Part shown: positions 24,915 to 33,470 of the stretch, piece by piece
Numbering within the stretch: position 1 is the first letter of the stretch
How the letters are laid out: each line of letters opens with the position of its first letter
Assembly: GCA_937967805.1 (NCBI GenBank)
Contig: CALBTC010000451.1
Location: forward strand, 1-36,907
Direction of reading: 5' to 3'
Length of the DNA stretch: 36,907 bases
Source of the DNA: an uncultured Anaerolineaceae bacterium
Lineage (GTDB): Bacteria; Chloroflexota; Anaerolineae; Promineifilales; Promineifilaceae
Made by a program: the position numbers and the translations under genes
The notes under the pieces: model-generated
The model's database searches: none
Told to the model about the DNA's origin: nothing
Seen by the model: only the letters and a program-made list of their open reading frames with translations

Positions 24915-25763
24915 ATGAAATATATCGTTATCACAGGGGCTTCTTCTGGCATTGGGTATGATGCCGCGCGTTACCTGATTGAGCGTGGCTACCACGTGTT
25001 TGGCAGCGTGCGCAAGCCGGCGGATGGGGCGCGGGTGCAGGGTGAACTGGGGGAGCAGTTTACCCCTTTGCTGTTTGATGTGACGGATGGGGAAGGGGTG
25101 GAAACGGCCGTTTCCCAGGTCGCAGAAAAAGTCGGCAGCAACGGCCTGGCCGGGTTGGTCAACAACGCCGGCATCGCCGTGGCCGGCCCATTGATGTACT
25201 TACCCCTGGAAGATTTTCGCCGGCAAATGGAAGTCAATCTCCTGGGCCAGCTGGCCGTCACCCAGCAATTCCTGCCGCTGCTGGGCGCTGTGCCCAACGC
25301 ACCGCACCCGCCCGGGCGCATTATCAACATCAGCTCCGTCAGCGGCAAGGTCGTATACCCGTTTATGGGGCCATATGCCGCTTCCAAGCACGCCCTGGAA
25401 GCCATCTCCGACGCGCTGCGCCGGGAGCTGCTCATTTTTGGCATCGACGTAATCGTCATAGGCCCCGGCTCCGTGCAGACGCCCATCTGGGATAAAGCCC
25501 AGGACCTGGACATCGAACCTTATCGTGACACGCCGTACAAAGGCATGATGGAAGGGATGAAGAAGGTGTTTATTCGCCAGGGGAAGTCGGGCATTCCGGT
25601 AGAAAAAGTGAGTGAAGTCATTTACGAGGCGCTCACCAAAGAGAAGCCCAAGACGCGCTACGCCATTGCCCGCAAGCTGCTCTCCGGCTGGCTGCTGCCC
25701 CGCTATCTGCCCGCCCGCATCTTCGACAACATCATTGCCAAACGGCTGGGCATTACCAAATGA
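24915..25763 (+). CDS. Short-chain dehydrogenase/reductase
   Basis: 282 residues from the ATG at 24915, since the open frame from 24858 passes through the repeat. TGASSGIG (7-14) is the classical cofactor loop, NNAG is at 83-86, the catalytic residues are S140/S141 (INISSVSG), Y154 and K158 (YAASK), and PGSVQTPIW is the post-catalytic motif. Residues after TGASSGIG (FGSVRKPADG) suggest an NADP preference through the Arg/Lys. It resembles SDRs acting on retinol- or steroid-like hydroxyls, but the substrate is not predictable. It ends the plus-strand run and converges on the M23 lipoprotein gene. Confidence 0.87.
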   Translation: MKYIVITGASSGIGYDAARYLIERGYHVFGSVRKPADGARVQGELGEQFTPLLFDVTDGEGVETAVSQVAEKVGSNGLAGLVNNAGIAVAGPLMYLPLEDFRRQMEVNLLGQLAVTQQFLPLLGAVPNAPHPPGRIINISSVSGKVVYPFMGPYAASKHALEAISDALRRELLIFGIDVIVIGPGSVQTPIWDKAQDLDIEPYRDTPYKGMMEGMKKVFIRQGKSGIPVEKVSEVIYEALTKEKPKTRYAIARKLLSGWLLPRYLPARIFDNIIAKRLGITK

Positions 25764-25771
25764 GCTTATCG

Positions 25772-25900
25772 TGTCATTCTGAGTGAAGCGAAGCGCAACG
25801 AAGAATCCCTCCAAACCAGGCCAACCAGAACCGTCGCTTGTGGACCAAACTGCTGGAAGTTGCCGCTCCGTAGAGATACTTCGCTTCGCTCAGCATGACA
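25772..25900. repeat. Convergent-gap repeat, TGTCATTCTGAG...CTCAGCATGACA
   Basis: TGTCATTCTGAGTGAAGCGAAG (25772-) and ACTTCGCTTCGCTCAGCATGACA (-25900) form an imperfect inverted pair around about 80 bases. The arm belongs to the CATTCTGAGCGAAGCGAAGAATC repeat type seen in many bacteria. It lies between convergent genes and may act as a bidirectional transcript end. Confidence 0.8.
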
Positions 25901-25957
25901 ACGGTGTTGTAGCCGCAGTTTCTTACTGCACGCATTTTGCGCGGAAAGAATCCGCGG

Positions 25958-27109
25958 CTATGGGGTTGGTTCAGGGGTAGATGTCGGGGATGGGGGATCG
26001 ATGACGATCTCCACGAATGTGGTTCGGTACGGCTGCACCACAATCTCCTCCGTGACGCGCTCTTCGCCAATTTGTACGACGGCTTTGTAGCTGCCGCCCC
26101 CCACATCGTCAAACACAAACGTTTCATTCCACAGTGGATCGCTGTTGAGATTGCCAGCGGCGTAGGTGGTGGTGGTGTGTCCTAAATTGGTTCCGTCGGG
26201 GGAGGTTAAAGAGACGACAAGTTCGTGCCACACCTCCCCGGAAGAAGTAACCACGCGCCCAACCACAACGCCGCGATCGGGGAAGGGGTAAAGCCAGAGG
26301 CGGGGGTTGCGCGTGCTGTTGTAATTATTTTGCCCGACTCGCACTTCAAAATGAAGATGGGCGCCATCGGCCACGCCGGTGGCCCCGGAGAGGGCAATTT
26401 GCTGCTGCATGAATACGTGCTGCCCTTCTTCCACCTGCGTCTCGGACAAATGTCCATACAGTGTGTAAACGGGCTGCCCATCCAGCCGCGTATCGTGCTC
26501 GATGACGACCAGATTCCCGTAGAAGTTTGGTTCAGGGCCAAAGACACGTTCGCTGTCATTACCCGCATAGACCACGGTGCCGTCGGCCACGGCCAGCACC
26601 TGGGTGCCTTCCGGCACGTAAAATTCCACGCCGTGATGGGGGCGCAGCGTGCCGCCACGGGTGCTGCCGTAAGGGTATACCTTGTCAGTCCAGTTGGTTT
26701 GGCCTTCGTGAATGGGCCGCCAAAACCAATAATGTTCGTCCGGCGAGGTGAAGCGTAAATTGGGCGGTGTGGGCGTGGCGGTAGGCAAAATACGGGTAGG
26801 AGTTGGGCTGGGAACGGCCGTTGCCGCCACTACATTCTCCTGATTTTCCTGCACGACAATTTCTTCCTCGGGCCGGGCCAGCGAAAATGAAGGCATCTCG
26901 GCCGCTGCCGGCGGTTGGCTGTATTCAATGACCGGTTCGGCCAGGGCAGGCGGCAAGGTGGGCGTTGCGGCCATCTCCACGGCAGCGGCTAGCTGTTGGG
27001 AAGTTGTCGATTCGGCCGTCGTTGGCCGGCAGCCCCCGAGCAGCAAAACAAGAATTGCGATGCCCCACAAAATCAGTTTGCGTTGTGCTCCATCCCCAAA
27101 CCAACTCAT
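25958..27109 (-). CDS. M23-family metallopeptidase lipoprotein
   Basis: 383 residues. A signal segment KLILWGIAILVLLLGGC gives a lipobox LGGC with C27 as the lipidated residue, so the protein should be anchored outside the cytoplasmic membrane. A Thr/Pro/Ala-rich linker follows to about residue 115. The LytM/M23 domain shows PHHGVEFYVPEGTQVLAVADGTVVYAG and GNLVVIEHD...YTLYGHLSE...GAHLHFEV; the HxH pair is intact, while the usual HxGxD has Glu in place of Asp. The C-terminus is a beta domain and a Ser/Thr/Pro tail. It probably cleaves peptidoglycan cross-bridges or acts as a binding module. The ATG overlaps the stop of the upstream gene (ATGA). Confidence 0.87.
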   Translation of the reverse strand: MSWFGDGAQRKLILWGIAILVLLLGGCRPTTAESTTSQQLAAAVEMAATPTLPPALAEPVIEYSQPPAAAEMPSFSLARPEEEIVVQENQENVVAATAVPSPTPTRILPTATPTPPNLRFTSPDEHYWFWRPIHEGQTNWTDKVYPYGSTRGGTLRPHHGVEFYVPEGTQVLAVADGTVVYAGNDSERVFGPEPNFYGNLVVIEHDTRLDGQPVYTLYGHLSETQVEEGQHVFMQQQIALSGATGVADGAHLHFEVRVGQNNYNSTRNPRLWLYPFPDRGVVVGRVVTSSGEVWHELVVSLTSPDGTNLGHTTTTYAAGNLNSDPLWNETFVFDDVGGGSYKAVVQIGEERVTEEIVVQPYRTTFVEIVIDPPSPTSTPEPTP

Positions 27110-28623
27110 GCAAAGCCTCCCCGTTCCTGGGCAACCGCTTTGATCTCTTGCACCAGATCGGCCGTGTCTTGTTGCAGCGTGGCCAGCTCTTCTTGCCAGG
27201 TGGCAACCAGCTGTTTGTTATCGATATTGGTGGCGTTGATCTTGACGTTGAGGGCGGCCGTTTCCACCGCCGCCTGGGCTAACAACACGCCGGCCGTGGC
27301 GTCTGTGACGGCGTTGACGTTGCCGACTTTGGCCAGCTCAGCCGCCAGCTGCGCCGCCCGGTAGCTCAGGCGGGCCACACGTAAGGGGACCTCTCCAGCC
27401 CCAATCGTGGCCTGCTGGATTTGGGATTCCTTTTCTTTTTCGGGCAAATCTTTGCTGCGGAAGGCGGCCATGACGGCTTCAAAAGCAGCAGCGTCTTCGG
27501 TGATGGCATCGGTAAGCTGTTGGCGCAGCGTGCTGGCTTCTTCCTGAACGGCCGTCACCTTATCTTGCACCTCAGCATATTTTTTGCGGTTCACGGTAAG
27601 TCCGGCCACCATGTGGGCCAGGCTGGCCGCCAGCGCCCCGGCCAGGGCAGCGACGGAGCCGCCGCCCGGTGTGGGCCGGTTGGAAGCCACAGCTTCTAAA
27701 AAGGGATAAGGCGTTGGATCTTCGTCGTCCTGCTCTTGATGCAGACGATACTCCAACACCTGGTCATCGGCCAGGTCGTCTAGCTGCAAATAATATTTGG
27801 CGCTGTCCATGAGCGCTTTTTGTGGAATCATGCCTACCAGCTCGGCCTTGGTGATGGACAGACCATGCTGAGCGGCTTCGCGGCGCACCATTTCCTGAAC
27901 GTGGTGAACGGCCGTTTTCTCAAAGTTGGTCAGGTTCATGCTCACTTGCGCCTGCCCTTCTACCAAAAATCCTTTAGCCTGCACGTAGCGCAGCCCGCCA
28001 CCGGAGTAGCGAATCGTCCTTGAGATTTTGTCGGCGATTTCCACATTGTTGCTGTTGAGGTAAAGATTGTAGGCGATGAGGAACGGCCGTACGCCAATTA
28101 CCGTAGCCCCCCACGGCTGCGCTTTGGCCGGGCCAAAATCCGGTTTGCGCTCAGGGTTCGTTTCTACCTCGGTTTTCCACAATTCGTACTGTCCTTTGCG
28201 AATATCGGACAGCTTCTCCCGGTCTGGGCGAGTGGCGGCGCTGCCGTACAGGTAGACGGCAATCCCTAGCTCTTCACCGACGCGCCGGCCCAATCGCCTG
28301 GCCATCTCGACGCACTCTTCAATGGTGACGCCGCGAATGGGAATAAACGGGCAAACGTCGGTGGCGCCAATGCGCGGATGCTCGCCTTCGTGATAATCTA
28401 AGTTAATCCGCTCGGCCGCTTTGCTGATGGCCCGGAAAGCGGCTTCTTCTACGTCGGACGGTTTGCCGACAAAGGTAACGACGGTGCGGTTGTGATCAGG
28501 GTCGGCGCTGACGTCCAGCACATTGACGGCCCGGACGGAACGAATCGCATCGGCAATTTCATTGTAAACGGCCGCATCCCGGCCTTCGCTAAAATTGGGT
28601 ACACATTCAACAAGCTGCTGCAT
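27106..28623 (-). CDS. Bifunctional glutamate formimidoyltransferase / formimidoyl-THF cyclodeaminase
   Basis: 505 residues from the ATG at 28623, which has AGGAG seven bases upstream; the longer open frame starts within the repeat. Residues about 1-300 are the formiminotransferase (VECVPNFSEGRD, DPDHNRTVVTFVG, YHEGEHPRIGATDVCPFIP with the catalytic-position H82, GVRPFLIAYNLYL, QVSMNLTNFEKT). From about 325 the cyclodeaminase domain follows (NRPTPGGGSVAALAGALAASLAHMVAGL, KDLPEKEKESQIQQA, TDATAGVLLAQAAVETAALNVKIN). It takes the formimino group from formiminoglutamate (histidine degradation) to tetrahydrofolate, then deaminates it to methenyl-THF. No other histidine-degradation gene is in the window. 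Confidence 0.92.
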   Translation of the reverse strand: MQQLVECVPNFSEGRDAAVYNEIADAIRSVRAVNVLDVSADPDHNRTVVTFVGKPSDVEEAAFRAISKAAERINLDYHEGEHPRIGATDVCPFIPIRGVTIEECVEMARRLGRRVGEELGIAVYLYGSAATRPDREKLSDIRKGQYELWKTEVETNPERKPDFGPAKAQPWGATVIGVRPFLIAYNLYLNSNNVEIADKISRTIRYSGGGLRYVQAKGFLVEGQAQVSMNLTNFEKTAVHHVQEMVRREAAQHGLSITKAELVGMIPQKALMDSAKYYLQLDDLADDQVLEYRLHQEQDDEDPTPYPFLEAVASNRPTPGGGSVAALAGALAASLAHMVAGLTVNRKKYAEVQDKVTAVQEEASTLRQQLTDAITEDAAAFEAVMAAFRSKDLPEKEKESQIQQATIGAGEVPLRVARLSYRAAQLAAELAKVGNVNAVTDATAGVLLAQAAVETAALNVKINATNIDNKQLVATWQEELATLQQDTADLVQEIKAVAQERGGFA

Positions 28624-28643
28624 GGTCAATCTCCTAAAAAACT

Positions 28644-28807
28644 TAACGCTGAGGCGCAGAGGCGCAGAGAAAAAGTAACCGCGCTTTCTGGTCAACTTCA
28701 AGAATTCAAGCTGATGTTCTTAAATCCTATTAAAGTAGTAGATTCGCCAAAGAATGCAAACTGGTTATGCCCCTTAACACATCTCTGCGTCTTCGCGCCT
28801 TTACGTT
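28644..28807. repeat. Paired TCTGCG-family arms flanking a 110-base spacer
   Basis: TAACGCTGAGGCGCAGAGGCGCAGAGA (28644-28670) and ATCTCTGCGTCTTCGCGCCTTTACGTT (28781-28807) are imperfect inverted repeats. The intervening 110 bases show no open frame with coding character. In the gene-relative direction, the first arm lies just upstream of the formiminotransferase ribosome binding site. The remainder of the 261-base gap (28808-28884) is AT-rich without a recognisable feature. Confidence 0.75.
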
Positions 28808-28884
28808 GGCTTTTTCAGCAAACTTACTAAGTGGGAAAAGATCAAAACGTGCTTTTTTATCATGAAGTGGGCAATGAGGCCAAC

Positions 28885-30591
28885 TTAGTGAGACGATTCT
28901 GAGCGGCGGCGCAGGCTGGCTTTTACCTGGCGCCACCGTTTTTTAACCGGGTTCACATCTTCTTTGTCGATGGGGGAACGGCCGTAACGCGCTTCTAAAA
29001 ACGCATCGGTCAAAACATCGACGTCTTCTTCGGCTTCAGGCCAGCTTTCTTTGAGATCGCGGGCAAACTCCAGCGGCGTTTCGGCCTGCTGACGCGACAC
29101 GCCCTTGTCGGCGGCCCGCTTGACGGTAGACAGGTAAAAGTAGCGAATTTGCTCCCGCGGCGAGAGGGCGTTGAGGCGGATAAAGCGCCAGGGCGGTTTT
29201 GATTGCTCTTCTTTGGGGGCTCGCTGCAAGCGGGAGCGCACCGCCTGGCCCAAATCCCGCACCTGGTGGCCGGCGCCGCGCCACGCCGTTTGCAACCAGC
29301 GCCGCAGCCGCTGCCAGAACGATTGGACAACGGCCGTATTTACCTTGATGCCCCGTTCGCGCAGGAAAAAGCTGATCGCCATCACGCTTACCACAATGGC
29401 CACTGCCCAAAAGAGCGAACTGGTGATGATGCCGGTATCGATTGTTTGCGGTGGCAGGGCCGGTGGAATGGGCGTGGGCGTCGGCGTGGGTATAGGCGGC
29501 AGCGTGGGCTGGATGAGTGGTTCGATTGGTTCGGCTGCCCGATTGCCGGAAAACAGCGACAAAACCAGCGCCAGCAGGGTGGAAAACACCGACAAAATAA
29601 ATGAAGCCACCCCGGCCATTACCCAAATGATCGACTGCAAAAGATTGCCGATGGCGAACGTGGAGCCAAGCGGCAAAAAAGCGGCCAGCAGGGCAATGCC
29701 GCCCAACAGCCAGAGCGTGTAGCGGTGCCAGCTGCGCTCCACCTGCCCCCGGCGCGTGACGCCGTTGATGAGCCACCGGGCGTTCATGGCGGCCAGCTGC
29801 GCCTGGCTAAGCAGCAAAAAGCCGGCCAAAAAGTAGAGCAGTAAAAAAAGCAGCAGCTCGGGCCGCAGCCCCAATCGCGCCAGAGCAAGGCTGCCGCCGC
29901 GATAAATTCCCACCACGTCAAAGCTGCTCATCGCGGTCAAAATGGCCAGGATGAACGCCCCGCCAATCCACTGCTGGAAAAACGAGAGGACGATTTTGCC
30001 GCGGTTGGTACGCACGGGTTTGTCGCTGGAAAGGCGCTGGTTGGGTGGCTGAGAATAGTAATACACTTCCGCCTGATCTATGGCCAGCTCGGTAAATGTT
30101 GCACTCAGGCGGGTCGTTCGGTCCCAGGCAACCAGGCTGAGGATGCCAATAAAGATGAAGGCCCCGTCCAGAAAGATGGTTTGGGGATACCGTAATATTT
30201 CCGGGATGTCGGCCAGGTTGGGCCAGCTGCCGGTGCTGGCCCAAACAAATGCGCGCAGCAGCAAAGCCAACAGCAGCAGCTCGGCGGCGCGGTAGGCAGC
30301 GTGGTTGAGCAGCCTGCGGTCCGGCTGCCGCAGCCAAAGGGTTGTATAGCAGCTTTCAAGGCAGACAAACAAGAGAAAAATGGAATATGGCAGCCAGCGC
30401 AAACCGGTGAGAATTTCGGCGAAGACGAGCAGGGTGGCGAGCAGGGCGGTAACGAGGATGGTGATGAGCAGCGGCTGCAGGATGGTGCGCGACCATTTGT
30501 TGGTGATAAAAGCCAGCCGGGGATCGTCAAGCGAAAGGAATGCATCCTTGTTGGAAACGGCCGTTTTCTTTTCCGCCGCTTTTAAACTCAT
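28885..30591 (-). CDS. DUF4129-domain membrane protein
   Basis: 568 residues from the ATG at 30591, which overlaps the DUF58 stop (ATGA); a longer start at 30624 is possible. Five N-terminal helices, then a loop, then more helices (about 250-350), a Pro/Thr-rich stretch (PTLPPIPTPTPTPIPPALPP), a final helix near residue 395 and a cytoplasmic DUF4129 domain at the C-terminus (REQIRYFYLSTVKRAADKGVSRQQAETPLEFARDL...LTDAFLEARYG). DUF4129 proteins usually follow MoxR and DUF58 genes, often with a transglutaminase domain; none is evident here. It probably acts in a MoxR-dependent envelope assembly or maturation system. Confidence 0.83.
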   Translation of the reverse strand: MSLKAAEKKTAVSNKDAFLSLDDPRLAFITNKWSRTILQPLLITILVTALLATLLVFAEILTGLRWLPYSIFLLFVCLESCYTTLWLRQPDRRLLNHAAYRAAELLLLALLLRAFVWASTGSWPNLADIPEILRYPQTIFLDGAFIFIGILSLVAWDRTTRLSATFTELAIDQAEVYYYSQPPNQRLSSDKPVRTNRGKIVLSFFQQWIGGAFILAILTAMSSFDVVGIYRGGSLALARLGLRPELLLFLLLYFLAGFLLLSQAQLAAMNARWLINGVTRRGQVERSWHRYTLWLLGGIALLAAFLPLGSTFAIGNLLQSIIWVMAGVASFILSVFSTLLALVLSLFSGNRAAEPIEPLIQPTLPPIPTPTPTPIPPALPPQTIDTGIITSSLFWAVAIVVSVMAISFFLRERGIKVNTAVVQSFWQRLRRWLQTAWRGAGHQVRDLGQAVRSRLQRAPKEEQSKPPWRFIRLNALSPREQIRYFYLSTVKRAADKGVSRQQAETPLEFARDLKESWPEAEEDVDVLTDAFLEARYGRSPIDKEDVNPVKKRWRQVKASLRRRSESSH

Positions 30592-31871
30592 ACCGTCACC
30601 CCCGCTGTCTGCGGCCGTCGCCACCGGTCCAGATCGCGCGATTGGGCCACGTTGTACGCCGTAAAACCCAGCCGCCGAGCCCGCTCCTGCACCAGGCCAA
30701 AATTGTGGTCTGGCTCGATGGTGATGAGGATGGGGTTAAAGCCGGTGCGCACCAGGCGGTGCAAACTACGACAAGTAGCTTCGCTGCCGTTGGCGGTGAT
30801 GGCCAAAATTGTCACACCCCAATTAAGGTGCAAACAAGCTGTAGATGCCCACTGGGTAAACGGGACTGTTTCGTCGGCTTCGATGCGGGCCAGCTGCTCT
30901 AAAATTTTGATAAGGTGGGGACGGCCGTTGCGAGGCGGAATAGCTGGGGGAATGAACGCTTCTGGCCGGGCCTTGATGACGCTGTGGCCAGGGCGCAGCA
31001 GGCGGCCGGTGGCCTCATCAAACCCCTCCGGGTTGTTGGCCAGCGGATCGATGCCGTTGGTGATGAGCCCCACGCTTTGCCGCTGATTCACCAGATGGGC
31101 CGCCAGCGATGCCGCTACTTCAATGGCCCATTCGGTGACGTCTTGCCGGTTGCCAAAATGATAGTCGACGCTGTGCAGGTTGAGCAGAACGGCCGTTTCC
31201 AACGAAATGGCCGGCTGGAATGTCTTTACCATCAATTGACGTGTATGGGCGCTGGCTTTCCAATTGATTTGCCGGATGGTATCGCCGGAGCGGAAGTCGC
31301 GGATGCCCATGGGGCGGGCAGGGTCTTCAAACAGCCGCTGGTGGCTGGCAATGGTGCCAAACGGCAGGCGTGAGGGCAGCCCCAGGTGGGTGAGCGGTGT
31401 CAGGCGCGGGTAGATGGTGAGGTAGTCGGCGGGCAAAAAAGCGACCAATTCCGGATGAATGCCGAACAGGTCGCCAGTGGTAAGCCGCAGCGGGCCAAGC
31501 TGGTAATAACCTCGGCGGCGGGCGATGATCTGGTAGGTAAATTCGGCCGTTTCGCCACGACCCAGCGATATCACCTGGTGCAGCGGCTCGCCGTGCTTTA
31601 GCTGGATGGCTACGCTTTCTTGCACCTGTATCCAGGGAATGGGCAAACGACCCTTATTGGTGAGATGAATGGAGACAGGCACTACTTCACCCCAAAAGGC
31701 GTTCCTGTCGTAGTGACGGCCGCTGTGCAGATTTTTGATCGTTCGCGGCAGCAGCCAGCGCCCCCAGGCGTAAATGCCCACACTGACGTAAATCACGTAA
31801 AAAATAAAATCAACCCGCAGGTAAAAAGCGAGCAGCAGGAGGATGAGGATTAAGGCGGAAAAATTTCCCAT
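30588..31871 (-). CDS. DUF58-domain protein
   Basis: 427 residues. Two N-terminal membrane segments (about 5-45) precede an extracytoplasmic beta region (VPVSIHLTNKGRLPIPWIQVQE, ARRRGYYQLGPLRLTTGDLFGI). The DUF58 signature GIRDFRSGDTIRQINWKASAHTRQLMVKTFQP follows at about 195-225, then a VWA-like domain (TAVLLNLHS, EWAIEVAASLAAHLVNQRQSVGLITNG). Such proteins are thought to partner MoxR AAA+ ATPases. It is preceded by a perfect 20-base palindrome and overlaps the DUF4129 gene by 4 bases. Confidence 0.88.
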   Translation of the reverse strand: MGNFSALILILLLLAFYLRVDFIFYVIYVSVGIYAWGRWLLPRTIKNLHSGRHYDRNAFWGEVVPVSIHLTNKGRLPIPWIQVQESVAIQLKHGEPLHQVISLGRGETAEFTYQIIARRRGYYQLGPLRLTTGDLFGIHPELVAFLPADYLTIYPRLTPLTHLGLPSRLPFGTIASHQRLFEDPARPMGIRDFRSGDTIRQINWKASAHTRQLMVKTFQPAISLETAVLLNLHSVDYHFGNRQDVTEWAIEVAASLAAHLVNQRQSVGLITNGIDPLANNPEGFDEATGRLLRPGHSVIKARPEAFIPPAIPPRNGRPHLIKILEQLARIEADETVPFTQWASTACLHLNWGVTILAITANGSEATCRSLHRLVRTGFNPILITIEPDHNFGLVQERARRLGFTAYNVAQSRDLDRWRRPQTAGVTV

Positions 31872-31879
31872 TGTTGTGG

Positions 31880-31930
31880 GAGATTAGAGATTGGAGATTG
31901 AGCTACCTAAAATCTCCAATCTCTAATCTC
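31880..31930. repeat. Perfect 20-bp inverted repeat inside the MoxR-DUF58 operon
   Basis: GAGATTAGAGATTGGAGATT (31880-31899) and its exact complement (31911-31930) surround an 11-base loop. It begins nine bases upstream of the DUF58 start (gene-relative) and ends four bases after the MoxR stop. It could act as an internal mRNA hairpin that sets the relative expression of the two genes. Confidence 0.9.
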
Positions 31931-31933
31931 TAT

Positions 31934-32881
31934 CTATTCCAGTTCGCCAATGTCTAACGGCGTGGCTTCCATGATTTCCTTCAAAATGCCACGATGTGTG
32001 TGGCCGCGCAGGGCGCTTTCGGGATGAATGAGGCAGCGGTGGGAGAGAATGGCCGGGGCCAGCTTTTTCACGTCGTCGGGCAGGGTGTAGTCGCGGCCCT
32101 GCAGGGCCGCATACGCCTGAATGCCCCGGTAGAGGGCGTGGCTGCCGCGCGGGCTGGCCCCCAAGATGAGGTCTTTGTGCCGCCGGGTGGCAAACACCAG
32201 CCGGATGATGTAGTCGCGCACGGTTTCGTCTACGTGCACGTCCCACACCTGCCGCGCCAGCCGGGGCAGATCGTTGCCGTCGACCACCTGGGTGATGCTT
32301 TCGATGGGATGAGCCCGGCCCAGGTTGAGCAGCATCTGGCTCTCGCTGGCTTCGTCCAGGTAGCCCAGGCTCAGCTTCATGAAGAAGCGGTCCAGCTGGG
32401 CTTCGGGCAGGGGAAAGGTGCCTTCGTACTCGACAGGGTTTTGCGTGGCCATGACGAAAAACGGCCGTTCCAACCCATGCGTCACCCCGTCCACCGTCAC
32501 CTGGCGCTCGCCCATCGCCTCCAGCAGGGCTGACTGGGTGCGGGGCGTGGCCCGGTTGATCTCGTCTGCCAGCAGAATGTTGCTGAAAACGGGGCCGGGC
32601 ACAAAGGTGAAGCCCTGCTTTTGCTGGTCAAAAATGGAGACGCCGGTGACGTCGTTGGGCAGCAGGTCGGGCGTGCATTGCAGCCGCTTAAACTGGATGC
32701 CCAGGCTAATGGCAAAAGCTCGGGCCAGCATGGTCTTGCCCACGCCGGGCACATCTTCTAGCAGGGTGTGTCCTTCACACAGGATGGAGACGACGAGCAG
32801 CTCTAGAGACGGCCGTTTGCCAATAATGACCTTTTCCACGTTATCGACCAACGTCTGGGCAAAGCTCTGGATTTCTTTCAT
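31934..32881 (-). CDS. MoxR-family AAA+ ATPase
   Basis: 315 residues from the ATG at 32881; a GTG at 32914 would overlap the Nudix stop by 4 bases and is a valid alternative. VEKVIIGKRPSLELL leads to the Walker A segment EDVPGVGKTMLARA (42-55), Walker B ILLADEINRATPRTQSALLEAM (about 102-123), sensor-type text VMATQNPVEYEGTFPLPEAQLDRFFMKLSLGYL, and the lid ASPRGSHALYRGIQAYAALQGRDYTLPDDVKKLAPAILSHR. MoxR ATPases act as chaperone-like remodelling factors with DUF58/VWA partners, which follow directly in the operon. Confidence 0.92.
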   Translation of the reverse strand: MKEIQSFAQTLVDNVEKVIIGKRPSLELLVVSILCEGHTLLEDVPGVGKTMLARAFAISLGIQFKRLQCTPDLLPNDVTGVSIFDQQKQGFTFVPGPVFSNILLADEINRATPRTQSALLEAMGERQVTVDGVTHGLERPFFVMATQNPVEYEGTFPLPEAQLDRFFMKLSLGYLDEASESQMLLNLGRAHPIESITQVVDGNDLPRLARQVWDVHVDETVRDYIIRLVFATRRHKDLILGASPRGSHALYRGIQAYAALQGRDYTLPDDVKKLAPAILSHRCLIHPESALRGHTHRGILKEIMEATPLDIGELE

Positions 32882-32910
32882 TGGGGTATTTTCCCTCGGA
32901 ATGGGGATTC

Positions 32911-33456
32911 TCACAAGGCCACGGCCGTTTGCAGCAGTTCGTTTTGCCCATCACCCAGATTCCAGGTAGCCACTTCACGAATTGGCTTGAAGCCGGCGCT
33001 GGTGACGTAAAAATCTTCCTCGATGGCGGCAGGATCAAAGCTGTTTGCCTGGGCGGCGAAGATGGCCCAGAAAAAGTGCGGGTGTGGGTAAGGGTAGCCG
33101 GCAAGTTTTGGGTTGAGGTGTTGGAAATGGACGCAGCCGATAACGGCCGTCTTCCCCACCGACCAACCAGTTTCCTCACGCAGTTCCCTTTGCAACGTTT
33201 CCAAAACCGTCTCACCCGGTTCGCGCCGCCCGCCGGGGATGATGTAAGGCTCGCTCAGGTGATCGCGGATCACCATCACCTCATCGCCACGAAGCAGAAC
33301 AGCCCGTGCTGAGCTGATGAGTTCATCTGGTGGCAACAGGGGGCAAACGTATGTTTGCTGGCGTAAGGGCAGGGGATTGTTTTGCCACTGCCAGGTGGGG
33401 TGGGTTTGGAAGACGGCCGTTTGCCCTCGTAAAAACGCTGCCAGAGTTGGTGACAT
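32911..33456 (-). CDS. Nudix hydrolase
   Basis: 181 residues. The Nudix box GRREPGETVLETLQRELREETGW (about 76-98) is complete, with G, E, REL-EE-TG in register. It sits in a fold with SSARAVLLRGDEVMVIRDHLSEPYIIPGG before it and a C-terminal beta part (IGCVHFQHLNPKLAGYPYPHPHFFWAIFAAQ). Substrates are nucleoside diphosphates linked to another group; the exact one is unpredictable. AGGAG lies just upstream of the ATG. It heads the minus-strand run and is divergent from the toxin-antitoxin pair. Confidence 0.88.
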   Translation of the reverse strand: MSPTLAAFLRGQTAVFQTHPTWQWQNNPLPLRQQTYVCPLLPPDELISSARAVLLRGDEVMVIRDHLSEPYIIPGGRREPGETVLETLQRELREETGWSVGKTAVIGCVHFQHLNPKLAGYPYPHPHFFWAIFAAQANSFDPAAIEEDFYVTSAGFKPIREVATWNLGDGQNELLQTAVAL

Positions 33457-33470
33457 TCCATTTCTCCTGA

